In this document: positions 8,393-15,998 of the stretch, one piece after another
How positions within the stretch are numbered: position 1 is the first letter of the stretch
How the letters are laid out: every line of letters begins with the position of its first letter
Virus record (IMG/VR): IMGVR_UViG_3300009370_001553
Coordinates: 1 to 44,885 of that record
Source of the DNA: a virus
Reading direction: 5' to 3' (one strand)
Length of the DNA: 44,885 nucleotides
The notes under the pieces: model-generated
What the model saw: only the letters and a program-made list of their open reading frames with translations
Told to the model about the DNA's origin: nothing
Database searches by the model: none
Program-made: the position numbers and the translations under genes

Positions 8393-8575
8393 ATGAAAGA
8401 CTCTCGTTATAAAAGATATTGTGATTGTGACATAGATGAATTGGAAGAGATTGTAACTGATTTAGAAAATATGTCTATTAGTGCGTTAAAAAATAAAAAG
8501 TTAAACCTAAGAAAAACCATCCTAGGTGCAGTAAAAGAAGCAAAATTAGAGATTGAAAAAAGACTAAAAAAATAG
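8393..8575 (+). CDS. Small charged protein, unknown function
   Basis: 60 residues, rich in Lys and acidic residues (MKDSRYKRYCDCDIDELEEI), predicted mostly helical with an Asp/Glu N-terminal half and a Lys-rich C-terminal half ending LEIEKRLKK. It lies between gp13 and the dNMP kinase with short gaps (31 and 12 nt) on the same strand. A DCD motif with Cys 9 and 11 is visible, but there are too few ligands for a metal site. I do not recognise the family. Confidence 0.6.
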   Translation: MKDSRYKRYCDCDIDELEEIVTDLENMSISALKNKKLNLRKTILGAVKEAKLEIEKRLKK

Positions 8576-8587
8576 TATAATCAATTA

Positions 8588-9193
8588 ATGTTAATAGGAT
8601 TAGTAGGATTAATGGGGTCTGGTAAAGATACTGTCGCTGAACATCTTGTAGAATATCATGGATTTAAACGTGATAGTTTTGCAAAAAGTTTAAAAGATGC
8701 AGTAGCATCAATGTTTAATTGGGATAGAAAACTTCTAGAAGGTAGTACTAAAAAAAGTAGAGAATGGCGTGAACAGCCCGATGCTTTTTGGAGTGAACGT
8801 TTTGGTAAAGAAGTTACACCTAGGTGGGTATTACAATACTTTGGTACTGAAGTAATGCGTGGTCAAATGTATGATGCTATTTGGATAGATAGTTGTATAG
8901 GCAGATATAAAGGTGAACCAACTGTTATTTCAGATACAAGATTTGTAAACGAAATTAAAACTATTAAAGCACAAGGTGGCAAAATTATGTGTGTAAAAAG
9001 AGGTGAACTACCTACACAAAAAGAAATGCAAGAAAAGGGTGCTCATCAATCTGAATGGGATTGGTTGAATAGTGACTTTGATTTTGTTATTGAAAATAAC
9101 GGAACTAAAGAAGAACTATTTGAAAAAGTTGACGAATTATTCATCAGCAATAAGATCACCAACACGCCAACCAAGTCTACGCACACTGCTTAA
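8588..9193 (+). CDS. Deoxynucleoside monophosphate kinase
   Basis: 201 residues. The N-terminus is a P-loop kinase: beta strand LIGLVGL then GLMGSGKDT (Walker A, residues 7-15). DSFAKSLKDAVASMFNWDR, WVLQYFGTEVMR and VISDTRFVNEIKTIKAQGG match phage dNMP kinases of the T4 gene 1 type, in which the D-T-R-F motif lies in the substrate and lid region. It phosphorylates dNMPs to dNDPs for phage DNA synthesis. The final 57 bp overlap, tail to tail, the 3' end of the minus-strand gene at 9137-9496. Confidence 0.88.
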   Translation: MLIGLVGLMGSGKDTVAEHLVEYHGFKRDSFAKSLKDAVASMFNWDRKLLEGSTKKSREWREQPDAFWSERFGKEVTPRWVLQYFGTEVMRGQMYDAIWIDSCIGRYKGEPTVISDTRFVNEIKTIKAQGGKIMCVKRGELPTQKEMQEKGAHQSEWDWLNSDFDFVIENNGTKEELFEKVDELFISNKITNTPTKSTHTA

Positions 9194-9496
9194 TCTTTGA
9201 CAATTAGCACATACAGTTTTTAAATTAGCATTATTTGTATTCCTTAAATTTCCGTCTACAAAAAGTACATCTAATTGCAACTGATCTTGTGCTTTAAAAC
9301 CACATAATTCACATTTAGATTTTTTATGATATCCTGATCTTTGTAATGCTGTAACACCACCTATTTTTAACTTTTTCTTTTTACGATTACAAGTATCACA
9401 TAATTTACGCCAATAAATTTTCGTACCTTTTTTATATCCATAAGCTCTTGGCTTAGATTTACATTGTGTACATAACGGCCTTATACCTATAATCAT
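9137..9496 (-). CDS. HNH-like double zinc-ribbon protein lacking the catalytic His
   Basis: 119 residues from ATG 9496; the frame extends upstream to 9610, but a CGTAAATA box (9512-9505) 8 nt before 9496 and conserved-looking sequence only from MIIGIRPLC favour this start. The first zinc ribbon is CTQC...CDTC (near residues 8-35), the second CELCGF...CANC. The second half has HNH layout (LDVLFVDGNLRNTNNANLKT then VCANC) but both His positions of the usual L-x-x-H-H/x-D-G pattern are Leu and Phe. It may therefore bind DNA or metal without cutting, or use other residues. It reads antisense to the flanking genes and overlaps the dNMP kinase end by 57 bp. Confidence 0.65.
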   Translation of the reverse strand: MIIGIRPLCTQCKSKPRAYGYKKGTKIYWRKLCDTCNRKKKKLKIGGVTALQRSGYHKKSKCELCGFKAQDQLQLDVLFVDGNLRNTNNANLKTVCANCQRLSSVRRLGWRVGDLIADE

Positions 9497-9504
9497 TACA
9501 ATCG

Positions 9505-9512
9505 TATTTACG
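9505..9512 (-). promoter_or_regulatory. Candidate late promoter box CGTAAATA (minus)
   Basis: On the minus strand CGTAAATA ends 8 nt before ATG 9496 of the zinc-ribbon gene, the same geometry as the gp14 box. No Shine-Dalgarno sequence is present. Confidence 0.4.
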
Positions 9513-9567
9513 TCGCCTATATAGGTACCAAATTTTGTAGAATAATGTCGTAAAATGCATTTGATTA

Positions 9568-9575
9568 CATAAATA
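9568..9575 (+). promoter_or_regulatory. Late promoter box CATAAATA for the sheath gene
   Basis: CATAAATA lies 38 nt before the sheath ATG. This gene also has a good ribosome site AAGGAG at about 9598-9603. It is thus the clearest conventional (leadered) late promoter in the window, in contrast to the boxes abutting start codons. Confidence 0.6.
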
Positions 9576-9613
9576 GTTCTAGTATACGTATAATTGCAAG
9601 GAGAATACAAAAC

Positions 9614-12600
9614 ATGGCATTAACATCACCAGGAGTAGAAGTAAGTGTAATAAATGAGAGTTTTTATGTACCATCAGATGCAGGTACTACACCTCTTTTT
9701 ATAGTAACATCATCAACAGATAAAACACCAGGATCAGGTTCGGGTACAGCATCAGGAACAACAGCGGCTAATGCTGATACTGCTTACTTAATTTCATCAC
9801 AAAGAGAATTAACAGAAACTTTTGGAGATCCAAAATTTTATACAGACACTTCAGGAAATCCATTACATGGTTACGAATTAAATGAATGGGGATTACAAGC
9901 GGCTTACAGTTTCTTAGGTATTGCTAATAGAGCATATGTACTAAGAGTAAATGTAGATACTTCTGAATTAATTGGTAGTGCAACAGCTCCAACAGCAGAT
10001 CCATCAGATGGAACATACTGGTTTGACCTTGCATCAAGCAGTTTTGGACTATTCGAATGGTCACAAACAGATCAAAAATTTACAGCAAAAACACCAACGT
10101 TGATTACATCAGTTTCAGACCTAGTAGGAAACGCATCAACAGGTGCACCTAAAACATCAATAGGTTCACAAGGTGATTATGCAGTTAACACAACTCACGT
10201 TTCAAACAAAATTTACAAAAAATCATCAAGCAATACTTGGGTACAAGTAGGGTCAAGTGCTTGGCACTTAACACTACCAGTTATATCAGTTGCATCAGGC
10301 ACTACTGTAACTAGTGGACAAACAATGCACATTAATGGTACTGCGGTAACACCAGGTGGAACAGCATTATCAGATGTTGCAACAGCAATAAACATTTCAA
10401 GCGATGGTGGTGATGGCGCGGCTTTGGCCGGCATTACTGCATCAGTTCATGCAACAACTGGAAACTTAGAAATATTCCACAATGGTTTAGGATTTGGAGA
10501 TTCAACAGCTGGATACAATACAATTAGATTTGAAGAAGGTACTGGAGTATTAGCTTCTTTAGGAATTACAGCAGGTACATATAAAGGTACTAAATTTTTA
10601 CAAGACAAACACACTAACAGACCAACTTGGAAAACTGCAGATGAAAACAGACCTAATGGTTCTGTTTGGCATAAAACAACATCAGCAAATAGTGGATCAA
10701 ACATTGTTGTAAAACTTTACAGTACATCAGATGGATCTTTTGGAAGTGTGAGTGCACCATTATATGCAACAAACAATCAAGCAATTTACAATATAGATCC
10801 AACAACAGGTGGAACTGGTATTACAGTAGGTACATTATATACACAATATAATATTACTGAACAAACAGTTGACGGACAAAGTGATAATACACCAAACGTT
10901 GGTGACTTACAATTATTTAGATATGAAGGTGGAGTAACAACAATTTCATCTAAAACAACATATCCAAGTACAACAGCAGGTGAAACATTTACAGTCAGAG
11001 AATCATTAAAAAATCAAGATGCACTAGACACTGCAAAAACAGTTACTATGGTATCGGGAGATGGTTCAACACTAGGTGATGCAGAAGATTTTGTAACAGC
11101 ATTTACGGCGGCTGGTTTTACAAACTTAACAGCATCAATTATTTCTTCAGGCACATACAAAGGTGCAATTGAAATTAAACACAGTCTAGGTGGTGAGTTC
11201 AGAATGAATAATTTAAGTGGTACACCATTAGATGATGTTGGATTTGGTACAAGTGTGGCACATAGTTATGGTGGATACACAGCAAATTCGACTACATTAA
11301 TTGACAACTTATATGTTACTCCAACAGGTGACTCAGAAGATTCAACTGTAGGTAACGAAGTAATGGCTAGTAACTGGAAACGTTTAAGTTACACAGCAAG
11401 TACAAGTGCACCAACCAATGAACCAACAGATGGTACATTATGGTATGACACATCGATTGATGTAGCAGACATCATGGAACATAATGGAACAACTTGGAGA
11501 GGTTATTTAGGTGTTAATGCAACTACATCTCCAAAAGGTCCACAGTTTTCAGCAACAGCACCAACTACACAATGTGATGGTACTCCACTTGTTAACAAAG
11601 ACTTATGGGTTGATACAAGTGATTTAGAAAACTATCCAAAACTTTACAAATATAATACTTCAGCAACATTAAGTTCAACTAACACAGCAAACCAAGTTGC
11701 AGTTACAACAACTGGTGCGGCTTGGGAATTAGTTGACAAAACAGACCAAACAACTGAAGACGGTATTTTATTTGCAGATGCTAGATGGCATACTTCAACT
11801 GAAAAAGGAGCTGACGGAAATACACAGGCTGGTACAGCAAGTTCAATTGTTGATTTATTAAGTGATCACTTCTTAGATCCAGATGCCCCAGATCCAACAA
11901 ACTATCCACAAGGTATGTTGTTATGGAATACTAGACGTTCTGGATACAATGTAAAAGAATACAAAAACACTTATATTACAACAGCAAAATATCCAAGTTC
12001 AGGATCAAGCGGATTAGGTAACATTAGATACAGCAACGAATCAGTTGCAGGTTACTACCCAGACAGATGGGTTACTAAATCAGGTAACAATGCTGATGGT
12101 TCAGGAACTTTTGGAAGAAAAGCACAAAGAAAAGTTGTTGTACAACAATTAAAATCAGAAATTGACACTAACCAAGCAATTAGAGAAGACCAAAGAGGTT
12201 TTAACGTAATAGCTTGTCCAGGTTATCCAGAAGCAATTGCTAATATGATTAGCTTAAACACTGATAGAAATCAGACAGCATTTGTAGTTGGTGATTCACC
12301 ACTTAGATTAGCTGGTACAGCAACAGCAATTCAGGATTGGGCAAATAACACAGCGGCGGCAACTGACAACGGTGACGACGGATTAGTAAGTGCAAGTGAT
12401 TACTTGGGCGTATTTTATCCATCAGGACAAACAACAGACAATTCAGGTAACACAATTGTTGTTCCATCAAGTCACATGATGCTAAGAACACTAGCAAATA
12501 ATGACAATGTTGCATATCCATGGTTTGCACCAGCAGGTACAAGACGTGGTGTTGTAGACAATGCAACATCAGTTGGATATATTGATGCAAGTGAAGGTGA

Positions 12601-13060
12601 ATTTAAAACAATATCTGTAACAGAGTCAATAAGAGATACGATGCATTCAGTTAAAATTAATCCAATTACTTTCTTTTCGGGAGCAGGAATTGTTAACTTT
12701 GGTAATTTAACTAAAGTATCAGGAACTTCGGCATTAGATAGAATCAATGTTTCAAGACTAGCAGTCTACTTAAGAACACAATTAGATGCAGTTGCTAAAC
12801 CGTTTATATTCGAACCAAACGATGAATTAACAAGAAACGAAATTAAACAAGCAATTGAATCATTTATGTTAGAATTAGTTGGACAAAGAGCATTGTACGA
12901 CTTCTTAGTAGTTTGTGATGATACAAACAACACACCTACTAGAATAGACAGAAACGAACTGTATGTAGATATAGCAATTGAACCAGTTAAATCGGTTGAA
13001 TTTATTTACATACCATTGAGAATTAAAAACACAGGAGAAATTGCAAAATTAGGGAACTAA
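9614..13060 (+). CDS. gp18: Tail sheath protein (gp18-like), strongly enlarged
   Basis: 1148 residues against about 659 in T4. The first ~120 residues (ALTSPGVEVSVINESFY, then YSFLGIANRAYVLRVN) and the last ~310 from residue ~838 (VVVQQLKSEIDTNQAIRED, FNVIACPGYPEAIANMISL, AVYLRTQLDAVAKPFIFEPN) are the conserved sheath core, which polymerises around the tube and contracts. The ~700 residues between are mostly insert: six Trp-containing beta modules near residues 125, 182, 338, 596, 650 and 750 (e.g. EPTDGTLWYDTS...HNGTTWRGY) and two similar domains near 220-330 and 455-560 (ALSDVATAIN; DAEDFVTAFTAAGF). These should sit on the outer surface. AAGGAG precedes the ATG. Confidence 0.9.
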   Translation: MALTSPGVEVSVINESFYVPSDAGTTPLFIVTSSTDKTPGSGSGTASGTTAANADTAYLISSQRELTETFGDPKFYTDTSGNPLHGYELNEWGLQAAYSFLGIANRAYVLRVNVDTSELIGSATAPTADPSDGTYWFDLASSSFGLFEWSQTDQKFTAKTPTLITSVSDLVGNASTGAPKTSIGSQGDYAVNTTHVSNKIYKKSSSNTWVQVGSSAWHLTLPVISVASGTTVTSGQTMHINGTAVTPGGTALSDVATAINISSDGGDGAALAGITASVHATTGNLEIFHNGLGFGDSTAGYNTIRFEEGTGVLASLGITAGTYKGTKFLQDKHTNRPTWKTADENRPNGSVWHKTTSANSGSNIVVKLYSTSDGSFGSVSAPLYATNNQAIYNIDPTTGGTGITVGTLYTQYNITEQTVDGQSDNTPNVGDLQLFRYEGGVTTISSKTTYPSTTAGETFTVRESLKNQDALDTAKTVTMVSGDGSTLGDAEDFVTAFTAAGFTNLTASIISSGTYKGAIEIKHSLGGEFRMNNLSGTPLDDVGFGTSVAHSYGGYTANSTTLIDNLYVTPTGDSEDSTVGNEVMASNWKRLSYTASTSAPTNEPTDGTLWYDTSIDVADIMEHNGTTWRGYLGVNATTSPKGPQFSATAPTTQCDGTPLVNKDLWVDTSDLENYPKLYKYNTSATLSSTNTANQVAVTTTGAAWELVDKTDQTTEDGILFADARWHTSTEKGADGNTQAGTASSIVDLLSDHFLDPDAPDPTNYPQGMLLWNTRRSGYNVKEYKNTYITTAKYPSSGSSGLGNIRYSNESVAGYYPDRWVTKSGNNADGSGTFGRKAQRKVVVQQLKSEIDTNQAIREDQRGFNVIACPGYPEAIANMISLNTDRNQTAFVVGDSPLRLAGTATAIQDWANNTAAATDNGDDGLVSASDYLGVFYPSGQTTDNSGNTIVVPSSHMMLRTLANNDNVAYPWFAPAGTRRGVVDNATSVGYIDASEGEFKTISVTESIRDTMHSVKINPITFFSGAGIVNFGNLTKVSGTSALDRINVSRLAVYLRTQLDAVAKPFIFEPNDELTRNEIKQAIESFMLELVGQRALYDFLVVCDDTNNTPTRIDRNELYVDIAIEPVKSVEFIYIPLRIKNTGEIAKLGN

Positions 13061-13066
13061 TTTTTG

Positions 13067-13074
13067 GATAAATA
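13067..13074 (+). promoter_or_regulatory. Late promoter box GATAAATA overlapping the tube ribosome site
   Basis: GATAAATA (13067-13074) runs directly into AGGAG (13074-13078), 10 nt before ATG 13085. A transcript starting ~6 nt past the box would lack this ribosome site, so the AGGAG can serve only read-through mRNA from the sheath gene. Two expression modes for the tube gene are implied. Confidence 0.55.
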
Positions 13075-13084
13075 GGAGAAACAC

Positions 13085-13708
13085 ATGGCAATATCAACAT
13101 TATCAAAATTTACAGTACCTTTAGCAAACGACCAAAGTTCAGCATCACAAGGCTTGTTGATGCCAAAACTACAATATCGTTTTAGAGCTATCCTGGAAGG
13201 TTTTGGAGTATCAACACCGAGATCAGAATTAACAAAACAAGTAATGGATATTACAAGACCAAATTTAACATTTGATCAAGTAACACTAGATGTATACAAC
13301 TCAAGAGTATATGTTGCAGGTAAACATACTTGGGAACCAATTACAATTACTTTAAGAGACGACGTTAATAACTCAGTCACTAAACTAGTTGGTGAACAAA
13401 TTCAAAAACAATTTGATTTCTTCGAACAAGCAAGTGCGGCATCTGGTATTGATTACAAATTTACAGGCAGAATTGAAATGCTTGACGGTGGTAACGGAGC
13501 AAGTGCACCAAATGTATTAGAAACATTTGAATTATATGGTGCATATGTTGAAAACGTTAACTACAACACACTAGCATACAACGTATCAGAACCATCAACT
13601 ATCACTATGTTAGTAAGATATGACAACTGTATACAAACACCACAAGGTACAGGAATTGGTACAGCAGTAGCAAGAACAGTTGGTACATTAAGTACAGGCG
13701 GCGGTTAA
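13085..13708 (+). CDS. gp19: Tail tube protein (gp19-like)
   Basis: 207 residues (T4 gp19 about 163). LMPKLQYRFRAILEGFG, then VMDITRPNLTFDQVTLDVYN, VYVAGKHTWEPITITLRDD and VLETFELYGAYVENVNYNTL are the tube-protein strands in their usual order. Hexameric rings of this protein make the inner tail tube through which DNA passes. It follows the sheath gene, as in T4, with a 24-nt gap. The C-terminal ~20 residues are Gly/Thr rich and appear flexible. Confidence 0.9.
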   Translation: MAISTLSKFTVPLANDQSSASQGLLMPKLQYRFRAILEGFGVSTPRSELTKQVMDITRPNLTFDQVTLDVYNSRVYVAGKHTWEPITITLRDDVNNSVTKLVGEQIQKQFDFFEQASAASGIDYKFTGRIEMLDGGNGASAPNVLETFELYGAYVENVNYNTLAYNVSEPSTITMLVRYDNCIQTPQGTGIGTAVARTVGTLSTGGG

Positions 13709-13738
13709 ACAAATTTAGAGTAGCATTTATAATACAGG

Positions 13739-13765
13739 AAAAGCGTCTTTATAGGCGCTTTTTTT
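13739..13765 (+). terminator. Rho-independent terminator after the tube gene
   Basis: AAAAGCG (13739-13745), a 10-nt loop and CGCTTTT (13756-13762) form a perfect 7-bp stem continuing into a run of seven T (13759-13765). It lies 30 nt after the gp19 stop and ends the sheath-tube transcript. The next late promoter begins 5 nt later. Confidence 0.85.
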
Positions 13766-13770
13766 GTGGC

Positions 13771-13778
13771 TATAAATA
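13771..13778 (+). promoter_or_regulatory. Consensus T4-type late promoter TATAAATA
   Basis: An exact TATAAATA, 5 nt before ATG 13784 and directly behind the terminator at 13739-13765. The spacing repeats that at gp13 (7587-7594 / ATG 7600). No Shine-Dalgarno sequence lies between box and start codon. Confidence 0.75.
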
Positions 13779-13783
13779 ACAGT

Positions 13784-15175
13784 ATGCCAAAGATTAATGA
13801 TTACTTAAAAGGCTTCCAAAATAGTCTTCCAGGAATGAAAGACTTCCGACACGCATCACGATTGTATATAGATGACAATTATAAGTTGATGCCAAAACAG
13901 AAATTTCTGTTTCATGTAATATTTCAAACAGACGAAACTTTGTTCTTTAAAGGATTTAATCGTCATGAAAGTCTTGACTTTAATATGCTTGTTAAGGCTT
14001 GTGACTTACCCAAGTATAATATGAATATAGAAGAAAAATTTCAATACAATAAAAAAATGTATTGTGCTACACGTATTCAATACGATCCTGTAAACATTAC
14101 TTTCCACGATGACCATGCTGATACTGTAAATGCATTTTGGAAAAAATATTATGAATACCACATAGCAGATTCTGTAAATCTAGGTGTGGATGATACCGTA
14201 CTTAATAAAACTAAAGATGATTATTATGATGCAATTGATAATAGAACAACTAATAAATGGGGGATGGATACTCCAATAGAAAGAAAAAAACCTTATCTTC
14301 AAAAAATTATAATTTTTGTTTTACATAAACAAAGATTTACTTCTATGCAATTAGTAAATCCTAAAATTGCTTCTTTTTCTCATGATAATTTAGATGCGGC
14401 AGATGGTACAGGAGTTATGGCAAATACAATGCAAGTGATGTATGAAACAGTTTTATATGATAGTGGAACTATAAACAAAAACGATGTACCTGGCTTTGCA
14501 ACAATACATTATGATCACGAACCGTCACCGTTAACTGTATTGGGGGGTGGAACAAATAGTATATTTGGACCAGGGGGTGTTGTTGATGGTATTGGATCAG
14601 TAATGAAAAATGTACAAAGTGGAAATATTTTAGGTGCAATATTAAGTGCATCAAACACATATAACAATGCTAAAAAAATGAAGAAAAAAGATGTTAAAGA
14701 AGAATTAAAAGGTATTGCAAAAAAAGGTGTATTAGAAGTTGGAAAACAAGCAGGTACAATATCAAATCCTATTAGTTCATTTTCAATTGGTGCGGCAGTA
14801 GCAGGTGGTGTTGCAATAGCAACTGCTAAAGGTATTGCTGATAATAAAAACAGAGCAAATAGTACTGTCATAACAAATCCTAGCATTAATACAACTGATT
14901 TTCTTTCTGCAGACGAATCATATAATCTTGTTACAACAGATTCTAATGTTAAAGACGAAATAGCATCTGGAATATATTACAAAGACATTGGTTCTAGAAA
15001 AGGATTAACAATAGCTGAATCTGATGTTGAATATACTGCTTCAGACGACACAATTAAAAATGTTTATAGAAGTAAAGCAATTACTAATATACGAAAACTT
15101 GTTACTGAAGGATATACAAAAATAAACAGAACAACACAAGACGTTAGTATAGCAACCGAGAAAGCAGGATTATAA
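13784..15175 (+). CDS. Second tail-tube-like protein (baseplate tube-cap or initiator candidate)
   Basis: 463 residues from ATG 13784. A GTG in frame at 13766 is rejected because it lies in the terminator/promoter. The N-terminal ~240 residues have tube-fold traits: MPKQKFLFHVIFQ, CDLPKYNMNIEEKFQYNKK, TRIQYDPVNITFHDD, then a late strand pair (MYETVLYDSG). This order mirrors gp19 (LEGF..., RPNLTF..., KHTWEPITITLRDD). The second half is different: Gly-rich GGGTNSIFGPGGVVDGIG, a Lys-rich helix, a hydrophobic Ala/Gly stretch (SIGAAVAGGVAIATAKGIA) and a charged tail. T4 has two such tube-like baseplate proteins, gp48 and gp54. Which one this is, or whether it is new, cannot be decided by eye. Confidence 0.55.
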   Translation: MPKINDYLKGFQNSLPGMKDFRHASRLYIDDNYKLMPKQKFLFHVIFQTDETLFFKGFNRHESLDFNMLVKACDLPKYNMNIEEKFQYNKKMYCATRIQYDPVNITFHDDHADTVNAFWKKYYEYHIADSVNLGVDDTVLNKTKDDYYDAIDNRTTNKWGMDTPIERKKPYLQKIIIFVLHKQRFTSMQLVNPKIASFSHDNLDAADGTGVMANTMQVMYETVLYDSGTINKNDVPGFATIHYDHEPSPLTVLGGGTNSIFGPGGVVDGIGSVMKNVQSGNILGAILSASNTYNNAKKMKKKDVKEELKGIAKKGVLEVGKQAGTISNPISSFSIGAAVAGGVAIATAKGIADNKNRANSTVITNPSINTTDFLSADESYNLVTTDSNVKDEIASGIYYKDIGSRKGLTIAESDVEYTASDDTIKNVYRSKAITNIRKLVTEGYTKINRTTQDVSIATEKAGL

Positions 15176-15552
15176 TGGCAGAATTTTATACAAACTTACC
15201 ACCAAAAGAAAAAGATAATTTAGACAAAACAATTGACAAATTAACAAAAACACAATATGAAGAAGAGTATCAATTCAATGTTGGGGAGTATGATGCAACT
15301 ATAGCTTTTTTTGTTAAAAGAGGCTTTCAACGAACTGCGGCAGAATCAACTGCTTACGTAATTTTATCTCAAGCAAAAATTGATAGCATAAAACCACAAG
15401 TAATACTTGACAAATTAACTTATGCATCAGAGGCTCAACTTTCTGAATTAATAACCATTGTACTAAACGCAAATAGATACAAATCCAGTAGGTTAGGTGT
15501 GAGGCAAACGCTTGTTACAAAGGAAACTGTGTCTAGAAATATAATAGACTAA
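15175..15552 (+). CDS. Conserved-looking protein of unknown function
   Basis: 125 residues. It starts within the stop codon of the tube-like gene (TAATG) and its own stop overlaps the gp4 start in the same way, so the three are co-translated. Composition is mixed, apparently helical; the central GEYDATIAFFVKRGFQRTAA and LSELITIVLNANRYKSSRLG stand out. No signal, membrane segment or enzyme motif. Position between a tail protein and a head-completion protein suggests a role in the virion. I do not recognise the family. Confidence 0.65.
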   Translation: MAEFYTNLPPKEKDNLDKTIDKLTKTQYEEEYQFNVGEYDATIAFFVKRGFQRTAAESTAYVILSQAKIDSIKPQVILDKLTYASEAQLSELITIVLNANRYKSSRLGVRQTLVTKETVSRNIID

Positions 15553-15992
15553 TGTTACCAAGATTCGCTAAAGGAAAATTTCACCCCAAAAACCAAGAAA
15601 AATATGTAGGTTTAAAAACACCAACTTATAGATCAAGTTGGGAACAAGCATTTATGAGATTATGCGATGAACATCCTAACGTTGCAAAATGGGCAAGTGA
15701 AAGTATTAAAATTCCTTACAGACATCCTTTCACTGGCAAGTATACTATATACGTTCCTGATTTTTTTGTTGTTTATAACGATAAAAATGGACGTAAACAC
15801 GCCGAAATGATTGAGGTTAAGCCAATGTCCCAGACAATATTAGAACGTGCTGGTAAAAGTATGGGAAAGAAAAAACAAGTTGTAATAAACATGGCTAAAT
15901 GGGAGGCGGCAAACGCCTATGCCAAACAAAATAGAATGCGGTTTAGAGTTGTATCAGAAGACCAGTTATTTCATCAAGGCACACGTAAATAA
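15552..15992 (+). CDS. gp4: Head completion protein (gp4-like, nuclease fold)
   Basis: 146 residues, the usual length (T4 gp4 about 150). The family sequence is very clear: KNQEKYVGLKTPTYRSSWE, AFMRLCDEHPNVAKWASESI, IPYRHPFTGKYTIYVPDFFV and KHAEMIEVKPMSQT. The pattern E (SSWE), D (VPDF) and E-x-K (IEVK) resembles a restriction-endonuclease / TnsA-type active site. In T4, gp4 is needed to finish filled heads before tail joining. It begins in the stop codon of the gene before it. Confidence 0.9.
   Translation: MLPRFAKGKFHPKNQEKYVGLKTPTYRSSWEQAFMRLCDEHPNVAKWASESIKIPYRHPFTGKYTIYVPDFFVVYNDKNGRKHAEMIEVKPMSQTILERAGKSMGKKKQVVINMAKWEAANAYAKQNRMRFRVVSEDQLFHQGTRK
15984..15991 (+). promoter_or_regulatory. 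Candidate late promoter box CGTAAATA
   Basis: CGTAAATA ends 7 nt before ATG 15999 of the radical SAM gene. It coincides with the last codons and stop of gp4, so it may be chance (Lys codon plus TAA). It is listed because the spacing matches the other boxes and no Shine-Dalgarno sequence is present. Confidence 0.35.
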
Positions 15993-15998
15993 TTTTTA

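Noticed and set aside
9497-9610. Upstream extension of the zinc-ribbon protein to 9610
   Set aside because: The extra 38 residues show no conserved character, overlap the sheath promoter, and a late-type box lies right before the internal ATG 9496.
13766-13783. GTG start at 13766 for the tube-like protein
   Set aside because: It lies between the terminator T-run and the TATAAATA box, so it would not be on the mRNA made from that promoter.
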